In this document: positions 17,818 through 24,935 of the stretch, in pieces
Position numbering within the stretch: position 1 is the stretch's first letter
Layout: each line of letters starts with the position of its first letter
Assembly: GCA_050952085.1 (NCBI GenBank)
Contig: JBMNKH010000001.1
Location: forward strand, 124,001 to 188,000
DNA: 64,000 nt
Origin: DTU015 sp012837895
GTDB lineage: Bacteria > Bacillota > Sulfobacillia > Fermentithermobacillales > Fermentithermobacillaceae
Reading direction: 5' to 3'
The notes under the pieces: generated by a model
What the model saw: only the letters and a program-made list of their open reading frames with translations
Told to the model about the DNA's origin: nothing
Databases searched by the model: none
Translations under genes and position numbers: made by a program

Positions 17818-19119
17818 ATGAAAATAAGTCATGAAGTCATCATTATCGGTGGTGGATGGTCCGGCGTTTCGGCAGCCCTGGCAGCAAAAAAGGCTGGGGC
17901 AGATACCGCCCTTTGCGAGAGGACTGATATGCTTCTCGGGGCGGGGCTGGTCGGGGGCATCATGCGCAACAACGGAAGGTTCGTAGCTGCAGAGGAATGC
18001 ATAGCCATGGGATGTGGCGACTTGTTTGAGCTCACAGATTCTATTTCCCGCCACCGGAATATAGATTTCCCCGGCCACCGTCACGCCAGCCTGTACGACG
18101 TCCACCTGGCAGAACCGGCCGTAAGGGCCCTGTTGGTGAAACACGGTATTACACTGTACATGCAAAAGCGGATTACCCGGGCCAAACATCAAGATGGCAG
18201 GTTGCTGGAGGTAGAATCTGACGACGGCAATATATTTCAGGCAGGCGCCTTCGTGGACGCCACAGGCTCATCAGGCCCTCAAGGGATGTGTCAACGGCTC
18301 GGCAACGGGTGCGCGTCATGCATTCAACGCTGCCCCTCTTTTGGGCCAAGGGTAAGCATTGCCAGGCTAATGGGGTTGCCTGAATACATGACTTCGCGGC
18401 GCCAAGACATACCCGGAGGAGCTATGTCAGGCTCATGCAAGATATACAAAGAAACCTTGGCACAATCCCTCAGGGAAAAACTTGATGCAGAAGGAGTGGT
18501 GATCCTACCTGTTCCACGAAATATGGTAAACCACAGTAAATTGGACTCGAAAGTATGCCAGCAGTACGCCTTACCTGAATACGCCGAATCCCTGGTCCTT
18601 CTTGACACCGGCCATGCAAAACTCATGACATCCTATTTTCCCCTTGAACACCTGAGGCAGATCCCAGGTCTGGAAAACGCAAGGTATGCCGATCCTCTCG
18701 CAGGGAGCAAGGGCAACTCTATGCGGCTTACAGCGACAGTACCAAGAGACTCCACCATGCTCGCCACCGGCGCGCAGAACCTGTTCGTTGCGGGCGAAAA
18801 GGCAGGGATATGCGTGGGCCACACTGAAGCCATTGTGACCGGAGCCCTTGCCGGCAGGAATGCGGCTTTACTCAGCAAGAAAAAGCCACTGACCCTTATC
18901 CCTGGCACACTGGCAACCGGTGACTTCATAGCATTCAGCGCGATCAATGAACGTGGAAATCCTGCTGTGCCAGGTGGCTATGGTTTGCGTGCCTCCCACA
19001 CTTTCGCCGGATCTGTGTACTTTGAGCGGCTGAAAGCTTTGGGTCTCTACACCACCGATAAGGAATCCATAAGAAACCGTGTGCGGCAGGCCGGCATGGA
19101 AGGGGCGTTCCTCTCATAA
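17818..19119 (+). CDS. FAD-dependent oxidoreductase
   Basis: A 433-residue flavoprotein. The N-terminal Rossmann motif is VIIIGGGWSGVSAALAAKKAG followed by the acidic end of strand two in LCERTD. A Cys-rich insertion (CQRLGNGCASCIQRCPSFGPR, about 162-182) is unusual and may bind a metal or Fe-S cluster. The C-terminal FAD-binding motif is NLFVAGEKAGICVGHTEAIVTG (about 320-341), as in GidA/TrmFO-like and fumarate-reductase-like flavoproteins. It is preceded by GGGAGG and lies 27 bases after the PyrK-like gene, so the two are co-transcribed. A strong terminator follows. The substrate cannot be inferred. Confidence 0.78.
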   Translation: MKISHEVIIIGGGWSGVSAALAAKKAGADTALCERTDMLLGAGLVGGIMRNNGRFVAAEECIAMGCGDLFELTDSISRHRNIDFPGHRHASLYDVHLAEPAVRALLVKHGITLYMQKRITRAKHQDGRLLEVESDDGNIFQAGAFVDATGSSGPQGMCQRLGNGCASCIQRCPSFGPRVSIARLMGLPEYMTSRRQDIPGGAMSGSCKIYKETLAQSLREKLDAEGVVILPVPRNMVNHSKLDSKVCQQYALPEYAESLVLLDTGHAKLMTSYFPLEHLRQIPGLENARYADPLAGSKGNSMRLTATVPRDSTMLATGAQNLFVAGEKAGICVGHTEAIVTGALAGRNAALLSKKKPLTLIPGTLATGDFIAFSAINERGNPAVPGGYGLRASHTFAGSVYFERLKALGLYTTDKESIRNRVRQAGMEGAFLS

Positions 19120-19155
19120 GGGGCCGTTTTTGCCAAGGGGAGTTTTCCGAAGGTG

Positions 19156-19190
19156 GCAGGTGAGCTTTTGCGCTCACCTGCTTCTTTTGC
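19156..19190 (+). terminator. Rho-independent terminator with a duplicated arm
   Basis: GCAGGTGAGC (19156-19165) and GCTCACCTGC (19172-19181) form a perfect ten-base stem with a six-base loop, followed by TTCTTTT. It ends the two-gene redox operon. A second copy of the 3' arm plus T-tract (CTCACCTGCTTTTTG) follows immediately and runs into the 3' end of the convergent P-ATPase gene. Confidence 0.85.
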
Positions 19191-19192
19191 TC

Positions 19193-21823
19193 TCACCTGC
19201 TTTTTGATTGATAGGCGATTCTGAACACGTCCGGTATGACAGAAACCAGGAAGATAACCAGCCACTGGACGGCACTTAGGGGCACTGTGTCGAAGAGCAC
19301 ACCAAGCGCTGGTGTTTGGACAGTAGCCAACAGCATAAGCCAGGAAAGCGCGCACGCGCCGATCAGGTACATATTGGAGAAAATCCCGATTTCAAATGGA
19401 GAATGGGTCTCCGACCGGCAATCAATCGCAGATACCAGCTGCACTGTAACCAGGGTGGCAAAGGCCATGGTGGAAGCAGTGGGCAGGTCCCATATCCTCA
19501 ACGCTTCTATGAACATGAGCAGCGTTGCAACGCCCACATATATGCCGCGCTCAAGTATCATCCGGCTCAATCCGCCGGCAAACAGACTTTCATCTGGGTC
19601 CCTGGGCGGCCTTTTCATTATTGAAGTATCCGGCGGATCCATGCTCAGGGCCAGCGCAGGCAAACCATCGGTCACCAGGTTCATCATTAATATCTGTATC
19701 GGGGTAAGCGGCATAGGCAATCCCAGCAGCACTGCAAACCCTACTGTAATCACTTCGCCAAGGTTGCACGACAGCATGTACCTGATGAATCTCCTGATGT
19801 TGTCGTAAATTGCCCTACCCGCTTCCACTGCTTTCACAATGGTAGCAAAATTGTCATCAAGCAGCACTATTGAGCTTGACTCCCTTGCAATGTCGCTGCC
19901 TGATCTGCCCATAGCCACCCCCACTGCTGCCTCTTTCAGCGCAGGCCCGTCGTTAATGCCGTCGCCTGTCATGGCTACTATATGTCCTTGTCTCTTGAGC
20001 GCCCGCACTATTTTGAGCTTGTGGGCAGGCGACACCCGGGCGAACACGTTGTGCCCTTCCACAACTGTTCCAAGCACGCTGTCAGGCATGCTGTCCAGGA
20101 GTTCTCCTGTGACTCCCTGGGCGTCCCGGGGTAAGATATGAGTTTCCCTGGCAATGCTCTCTGCGGTCTTGAGATGGTCACCGGTAACAAGCACCGTCCT
20201 TATCCCTGCTAACCTGCATTTCTCCACTGATGAAGCTGCCTCGGACCTGAGCGGGTCTGCCATGGCAAGACATCCGAGCAACACAAGCCGGTCTTCCTTA
20301 TACGGACCGGCCTTTCTACCTCGCTGTTCTTGCCGCTTCGCTACTGCAAGGATGCGCATGCCCCTGGCAGCCCTGGCGTTTATCCATTCCTCCCAGGCAT
20401 ATGTTTCTTCTACCCCAACCTTGAGCACCCTGCCCCTGGCTTCCTGAGCAGCACACAAAGGGATAACCGTGTCCGGGGCGCCCTTTACACAAATCAGGGG
20501 CCCGCCCGGCATGTCTACCATCACACTCATCATCCTGCTTTCAGGCGTGAAAGGGTTGGTGTCAATACGGGGATACTGTGTGTCAAGGGTAGCTGGATCG
20601 TATCCAAGACTCAAGTACCCGGCTACAATCGCTTGCTCAGTGGGGTCCTCCATGACATCTGCATAATCACCGGGTGGATGCCTTGCATCCGATGCCAGCA
20701 CTGCAACCTCAAGGATGTGCTCTGCAAGTGTCCGGTTCTTATGGGACCTGAAGTCTCCAAATACTGTTTCTATCCCTCCGGCACCAGGCACCCCGATTTC
20801 CACGACTTCCATCTGGTTCGTTGTAAGGGTCCCCGTCTTATCGGTGCATATCACAGTAACTGAACCCAAGGTTTCGATTGCTTCAAGTTTCCTCACCACA
20901 GCACCTTTTCTGGCCATTTCTTGAACTCCCATTGCTAGACATAGAGTCACTGTGGCAGGCAGCCCCTCGGGAATAGCAGCCACCGCTAAACTCACTGCAG
21001 TGAGAAACATGTCATGGAAAGGTATTCCCCTGAAAAACCCGATGGCAGCAAGCACCACGCATATGCCAAGACAAGAAGCCAATAGTGCCTTACTCAGAGA
21101 CTCCAACCTGGATTCCAGGGGAGTCTTTTGGCTCTCTGCAGCTTGCAGCAAGCTTGCTATCTGACCCATTTCGGTCCTCATCCCTGTGGCGGTGACAACC
21201 ATAACGCCACTGCCCCTTGTCACCAAAGTACCTGAATATACCATGTTCTTCCGTTCAGAAAGCCCTGTGGCTTCAGGCAACACTGTTTCAGAATGTTTGC
21301 TAACAGGAAAAGGTTCGCCTGTGAGTATCGACTCTTCCAGTTGAAGTGACTCAGACGCCACCAGCCTGCCGTCGGCGGGCACCCTTACCCCGGGCCAAAG
21401 CAAGACAATATCCCCTGGAACCACTGTTTCAGGATGGATCTCTACTGTGGCCCCATTACGCAGCACGCAACAAACTGAAGGCGAATAAACCTCCAGCGCT
21501 TTGAGTGACTCCTCGGCCTTGTACTCCTGAACCATCCCCAGCAAGGCATTGAGGAGCACAATCGCTGATATTACCAGGGCATCAACTACTTCTCCCATGA
21601 AGGCGGAGATAGCAGTAGCTCCCAGAAGGGTTACTACCATGGGATCTGTGAATTGGGACCATAGCAACTTGAGCCATCCAGGCTTTGCCTTCTTGACGAT
21701 CTTGTTCGGGCCCCACCTAGAAAGCCGCCGCCTGGCTTCCCTTGTATGAAGTCCGGTTGAAGCGTCACTTCCAAGAAGCTTCACAGCGTCTTGCCACGTG
21801 AGAGAATGGAATCGATAGGACAT
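19193..21823 (-). CDS. Cation-transporting P-type ATPase, Ca2+ (SERCA/PMCA) type
   Basis: An 876-residue P2-type ATPase. The actuator motif LTGEP is at about 167-171, the phosphorylation site CTDKTGTLTTNQM has its Asp near 328, and the hinge TGDGINDGPALKEAAVG lies in the P domain. Transmembrane segment 4 has AVAAIPEGLPATVT and segment 6 NLVTDGLPALALSMDPPD; these match the Ca2+-site signatures of SERCA-like pumps. The N-terminal cation ATPase domain starts at about residue 8 (LTWQDAVKLLGSD). The length is normal. It should export Ca2+ (possibly Mn2+) from the cytoplasm. The 560-base gap upstream holds a structured RNA on the opposite strand. Confidence 0.92.
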   Translation of the reverse strand: MSYRFHSLTWQDAVKLLGSDASTGLHTREARRRLSRWGPNKIVKKAKPGWLKLLWSQFTDPMVVTLLGATAISAFMGEVVDALVISAIVLLNALLGMVQEYKAEESLKALEVYSPSVCCVLRNGATVEIHPETVVPGDIVLLWPGVRVPADGRLVASESLQLEESILTGEPFPVSKHSETVLPEATGLSERKNMVYSGTLVTRGSGVMVVTATGMRTEMGQIASLLQAAESQKTPLESRLESLSKALLASCLGICVVLAAIGFFRGIPFHDMFLTAVSLAVAAIPEGLPATVTLCLAMGVQEMARKGAVVRKLEAIETLGSVTVICTDKTGTLTTNQMEVVEIGVPGAGGIETVFGDFRSHKNRTLAEHILEVAVLASDARHPPGDYADVMEDPTEQAIVAGYLSLGYDPATLDTQYPRIDTNPFTPESRMMSVMVDMPGGPLICVKGAPDTVIPLCAAQEARGRVLKVGVEETYAWEEWINARAARGMRILAVAKRQEQRGRKAGPYKEDRLVLLGCLAMADPLRSEAASSVEKCRLAGIRTVLVTGDHLKTAESIARETHILPRDAQGVTGELLDSMPDSVLGTVVEGHNVFARVSPAHKLKIVRALKRQGHIVAMTGDGINDGPALKEAAVGVAMGRSGSDIARESSSIVLLDDNFATIVKAVEAGRAIYDNIRRFIRYMLSCNLGEVITVGFAVLLGLPMPLTPIQILMMNLVTDGLPALALSMDPPDTSIMKRPPRDPDESLFAGGLSRMILERGIYVGVATLLMFIEALRIWDLPTASTMAFATLVTVQLVSAIDCRSETHSPFEIGIFSNMYLIGACALSWLMLLATVQTPALGVLFDTVPLSAVQWLVIFLVSVIPDVFRIAYQSKSR

Positions 21824-21847
21824 AGAGTGCAGGATCCCTCCACTGAG

Positions 21848-21877
21848 TTGTCGTTAGGGCTATCTCAAAAATCTTAT
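21848..21877 (+). promoter_or_regulatory. Candidate promoter of the structured RNA
   Basis: TTGTCG (21848-21853) and TCTTAT (21872-21877) are 18 bases apart, each matching four of six sigma-A consensus positions. Transcription would begin near 21883, exactly at the GGG that opens the first predicted helix. The match is modest, and the support comes mainly from its position. Confidence 0.4.
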
Positions 21878-21881
21878 GACC

Positions 21882-22375
21882 GGGCCACCGTAATATGTCT
21901 GAACGGTGAGTACCCAGCCGCCTGAAAAAACCCGCCCCGGAGTGAATATCCTGGAGGCAAAGGGGAAATCACTAATCCCGGGTCCATCATAGCCGGGCAA
22001 AGATCAGCCAGGGCGGAGTGGTCCTGGTTGGTCGGGCAAAGGTGGCAACACCCGCGCTAAGGTGTTGTCGCCGGCGCGAAGGTCATATTGCTTCTTGGAA
22101 AACCATGTAGTGCGGTTTAAGGGTCTGAAATTACCCTCGTAGGTAATTTCAGGCTCGGTAGAGAGGCAATATGGCTGAGCTAAGATCGTTCAAATTGCCG
22201 TATGGGTCTGGATTACCGCGAGGTAATTCAGGTTCAAAAGGTAGTTTGAATGGTCGAGCACAGGTCATCCGGTTGCGGTTCAGGATTCATAAAGCATGGG
22301 TTCTAACACCGTGGCCTGATGGCCGAAAGCGAAGGTTATGATGGGCCGGTTCCATCCCGGCGCCATCATACCTTC
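21882..22375 (+). ncRNA. Large, highly structured noncoding RNA of unknown class
   Basis: No open frame of useful size covers this 560-base gap, but it is full of helices: 22002-22012 with 22023-22033; 22041-22052 with 22061-22072; 22081-22091 with 22166-22176; 22125-22135 with 22142-22152; 22184-22199 with 22240-22255; 22208-22217 with 22222-22231, capped by a GCGA (GNRA) tetraloop; and a 3' hairpin 22334-22372. About ten pairs are G-U on the plus strand and would be A-C mismatches on the minus strand, so the plus strand is the RNA. GGCAAAG appears three times at the feet of helices. I find no RNase P, tmRNA, SRP RNA or 6S signature. Size and host group resemble OLE RNA, but I cannot confirm that and no OapA-like gene adjoins it. 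Confidence 0.75.
22334..22372 (+). terminator. 3' terminal hairpin of the structured RNA
   Basis: GGTTATGATGG-G-CCGG pairs with CCGG-CG-CCATCATACC, giving about 15 pairs with one bulge. Only TTCTC follows, so termination may be weak. It could also end the mRNA of the convergent zinc-type ATPase gene, whose stop codon is at 22386. The 5' arm can pair instead with 21984-21994. Confidence 0.5.
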
Positions 22376-22385
22376 TCAACCACCG

Positions 22386-24422
22386 TTAACCCTTAGTGTC
22401 TGAAACTCCAGGATGCCTCAGTATCCTCAAACCATTGAATGTGACAAGTACAGCAGCGCCTGAGTCAGCAAGCACAGCCAGCCAGAGGGGAAGCACTCCT
22501 CCAAACACCATGACCAACGCCAAGAGCTTTATGGCAATGGAAAATGCCACGTTTTGGACAATCAAACTGCGGGCTTTCCCTGCCAAACCGATTGCCCAAG
22601 GCACAGTCCGCAGATCGTTCTTCATGAGGGCAATGCCTGCAGTTTCCAGCGCCACATCAGTGCCTTTTCCCATGGCAATTCCCACACTTGCTGCTGCCAG
22701 AGATGGGGCATCGTTAGCCCCGTCGCCTACCATGGCAACATGTTCAAACTCATCCATGAGTTTACGTATATATGCGACCTTATCCCCAGGCATAAGGCCT
22801 GCCTCTACCTTACCGATTCCGGCCTCTGCTGCCACAACGGCGGCAGTAGCCCTATTGTCACCGGTGAGCATTACAACTTCCTTACCTTTCTCAAGAAGCT
22901 CCGAAATCGCATCCCTGGCTTCAGGCCGGATTGCATCTGAAAGGCAAACAGCGCCCAAGACATCCCTTCCGCTTCCCACAAACACTACTGTCTTGCCTTG
23001 GCTCCGGAACTTATCTGCAGTCTCTTGCAGGTAGGCAGGCATATCAATTCCCAATCCTGCAAACAAGTTCTCGCTGCCCACGTATGCTGTTTCATTGTTC
23101 ACTGTTGCATACGCTCCTTTGCCCCTGATTGAGGTAAAGTTCTCGCCTGGAACGAACCTGACTCCTTTAGCCTGGGCTTCGTCTACTATAGCCCTTGCCA
23201 GCGGATGCTCTGATCTAGACTCCACTGCTGCGGCAATTCCGAGCAGATCACCGGCCGTAACGGAATTGCCCGGCCGCAAGATAACTTGGTCCACAGTAAG
23301 TTTTCCCTGTGTAACAGTCCCTGTCTTGTCCATTGCCACCGCCTTTACAGTCCCTAATGCCTCAAGATATGTCCCGCCTTTTATGAGAACCCCGTTTCTC
23401 GCGGCCCTGGCAATAGAGGCTACAACCGTAACCGGAGTTGAAATCACCAAGGAACAGGGACAAGACACTATGAGTACCGTGAGTCCCCTGTAAACCCAAG
23501 GCCTCCACGCCTGGTTGAGCAGCAGGGGCACACCGGCTGCCAGTGCCACCGAAAGTACAAGCATAAGCGGGGTCCAATAGCCTGCAAAAGTATCGACTAA
23601 CCTCTGGGATCTGGCCCTTTGGTGCTGGGATTGCTCAACCATGGCTATTATCCGTGCAAGGGTCGTGTCTCCTGGCATTCTGGTAACCAGGATATCAAGG
23701 GTGCCTTCACCGTTGAGGCTTCCTGCAAACACCTGGCTTCCCGGCTGTTTGTCAACGGGGATGGATTCTCCCGTTATGTGCGATTGGTCGACTGAGGACG
23801 CGCCTGACACAACTTCACCGTCAACAGGGATTTTCTCACCGGGAAACACAACCACAGTATCCCCTGGCACCACTTCCCCGGCAGCGATCACAGAAAACCG
23901 GTCACCAAGCTTTACCCGGGCGGTCAAAGGTGAAAGATCCATGATATCCCTTATGGACTTCCTGGTCCTCTCTCCCGCCTTTTGTTCCAGGTATTCACCT
24001 ATACTGAAAAGAGTCAGCACAGCCGCGCCTTCGGCCCATTCGCCTAGCACCATTGCCCCGACACCGGCAACGGTTGTGAGGAAGTTAATATCTGCGCCTT
24101 TCCCAGAAACAAGCGCGCCCAAACCTGCCCTGGCAACAGGGACGCCGGCAGCCACCGCCGCAATCATGTATGGGATTTTATAGGCTGAATACCCAAGACG
24201 GCGCAGGACAAAACCGAACACGATTCCAATGATTCCGAGAAGCGGTGGCAGAAGTTCTCTTACGCTACCGCGCTCCCCTTCCCTATGGGCAAGGGTGATA
24301 GCATGGCTATGATTACAGTCGCAACCGCTTTCATAAACATGTAGATGTGTGTGAGAATGGTGTAGCTTGCCGCGTCCTTGGCTGCAGCTGCACATCTCTG
24401 CAGCATTTGTTCTCTTGCGCAT
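22386..24422 (-). CDS. Heavy-metal (Zn/Cd/Pb-type) P1B ATPase
   Basis: A 678-residue P1B-type efflux pump. The membrane CPC motif that binds the metal is in LIVSCPCSLVISTPV (about 321). The phosphorylation site is MDKTGTVTQG (about 364), the class-defining SEHPLA follows, and the hinge is VGDGANDAPSLAAASVG. The actuator motif is ITGESIP. The usual N-terminal HMA domain is missing; in its place the first 50 residues are rich in His and Cys (CSCSQGRGKLHHSHTHLHV, then CDCNHSHA), which should bind Zn2+ or Cd2+. It is expressed from the promoter of the ArsR-type repressor gene 31 bases upstream, which carries a zinc-type sensor site, so export of Zn2+/Cd2+ is the best assignment. Confidence 0.92.
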   Translation of the reverse strand: MRKRTNAAEMCSCSQGRGKLHHSHTHLHVYESGCDCNHSHAITLAHREGERGSVRELLPPLLGIIGIVFGFVLRRLGYSAYKIPYMIAAVAAGVPVARAGLGALVSGKGADINFLTTVAGVGAMVLGEWAEGAAVLTLFSIGEYLEQKAGERTRKSIRDIMDLSPLTARVKLGDRFSVIAAGEVVPGDTVVVFPGEKIPVDGEVVSGASSVDQSHITGESIPVDKQPGSQVFAGSLNGEGTLDILVTRMPGDTTLARIIAMVEQSQHQRARSQRLVDTFAGYWTPLMLVLSVALAAGVPLLLNQAWRPWVYRGLTVLIVSCPCSLVISTPVTVVASIARAARNGVLIKGGTYLEALGTVKAVAMDKTGTVTQGKLTVDQVILRPGNSVTAGDLLGIAAAVESRSEHPLARAIVDEAQAKGVRFVPGENFTSIRGKGAYATVNNETAYVGSENLFAGLGIDMPAYLQETADKFRSQGKTVVFVGSGRDVLGAVCLSDAIRPEARDAISELLEKGKEVVMLTGDNRATAAVVAAEAGIGKVEAGLMPGDKVAYIRKLMDEFEHVAMVGDGANDAPSLAAASVGIAMGKGTDVALETAGIALMKNDLRTVPWAIGLAGKARSLIVQNVAFSIAIKLLALVMVFGGVLPLWLAVLADSGAAVLVTFNGLRILRHPGVSDTKG

Positions 24423-24453
24423 CTGCTATCACGCCTTTCAGTCCGGATTCCTG

Positions 24454-24765
24454 TTAACCGTGTTGTGCATGCTGGAAAGCTTCGTCCAGAAGCCTTACCA
24501 CGTGCTCGTCGTCAAGGGAGTAATATACCCTCTGGCCCTCTCTTCTGCTCTTGACCAATCGTGACGCACGTAAAAGCCTCAGATGATGAGATATATTCGA
24601 AACCGAGGCATCTAATGCACCGGCCAGATCGTGAACGCACCATTCACCTTGGGATAGGAGCCACAGTATTGACACCCTGGTCTCATCTGCCATGATCTTG
24701 AAAATTGACACCACATAATTCATGTTAGGCACCCGGCAAGCTTTGCCGCCTGATCCCTGGGACAT
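24454..24765 (-). CDS. ArsR/SmtB-family metal-responsive repressor (CzrA-like)
   Basis: A 103-residue winged-helix repressor. The recognition region is LDASVSNISHHLRLLRASRLV and the wing is SRREGQRVYYSL. Helix 3 has EWCVHDLAG, a variant of the ELCVCDL metal site. The C-terminal helix 5 reads DDEHVVRLLDEAFQHAQHG, with the Asp-x-x-His ... His-x-x-His arrangement of the SmtB/CzrA zinc site. Metal binding should release it from DNA and turn on the ATPase gene. The start is taken as ATG 24763-24765, six bases after GGGGGTG, rather than GTG 24774. The gene is 31 bases upstream of the ATPase gene, forming one autoregulated operon. Confidence 0.9.
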   Translation of the reverse strand: MSQGSGGKACRVPNMNYVVSIFKIMADETRVSILWLLSQGEWCVHDLAGALDASVSNISHHLRLLRASRLVKSRREGQRVYYSLDDEHVVRLLDEAFQHAQHG

Positions 24766-24786
24766 TATGTACACCCCCCTATAACT

Positions 24787-24815
24787 AATTATTGATCATT
24801 TATTCAAATATTCAA
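24787..24815 (-). promoter_or_regulatory. Promoter with overlapping metal-repressor operator
   Basis: On the minus strand TTGAAT (24810-24815) and ATAATT (24787-24792) are 17 bases apart, a fair sigma-A promoter. The same bases hold a 24-base dyad at 24792-24815, TTGAnnATTT...AAATnnTCAA, as expected for an ArsR/SmtB operator. A bound repressor would cover both promoter elements. Confidence 0.65.
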
Positions 24816-24935
24816 TACCCTTTGCCGGTTTTTTGTTCTCTTTTGCTATTGAAGGTATCCGCTAGTTCGCCGGAGAAATTGACCCAACGGAAGTGTCTTC
24901 ACAGAAAATGCCACGACAAGGAGGTAGTCACTCAC

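Noticed and set aside
21882..22375. RNase P RNA, tmRNA, SRP RNA or 6S RNA identity for the structured RNA
   Set aside because: The conserved RNase P core, the tmRNA acceptor end and tag, and the SRP Alu/S-domain bases are not present on either strand.
21824..22385. Minus-strand riboswitch leader of the Ca2+-type ATPase gene
   Set aside because: The helices rely on G-U pairs that become A-C mismatches on the minus strand, and the GNRA loop is only present on the plus strand.
24792..24935. N-terminal extension of the S9 peptidase from ATG 24792
   Set aside because: That start lies inside the repressor operator and lacks a ribosome site, while TTG 24936 follows AAGGAGG and begins near the conserved propeller.
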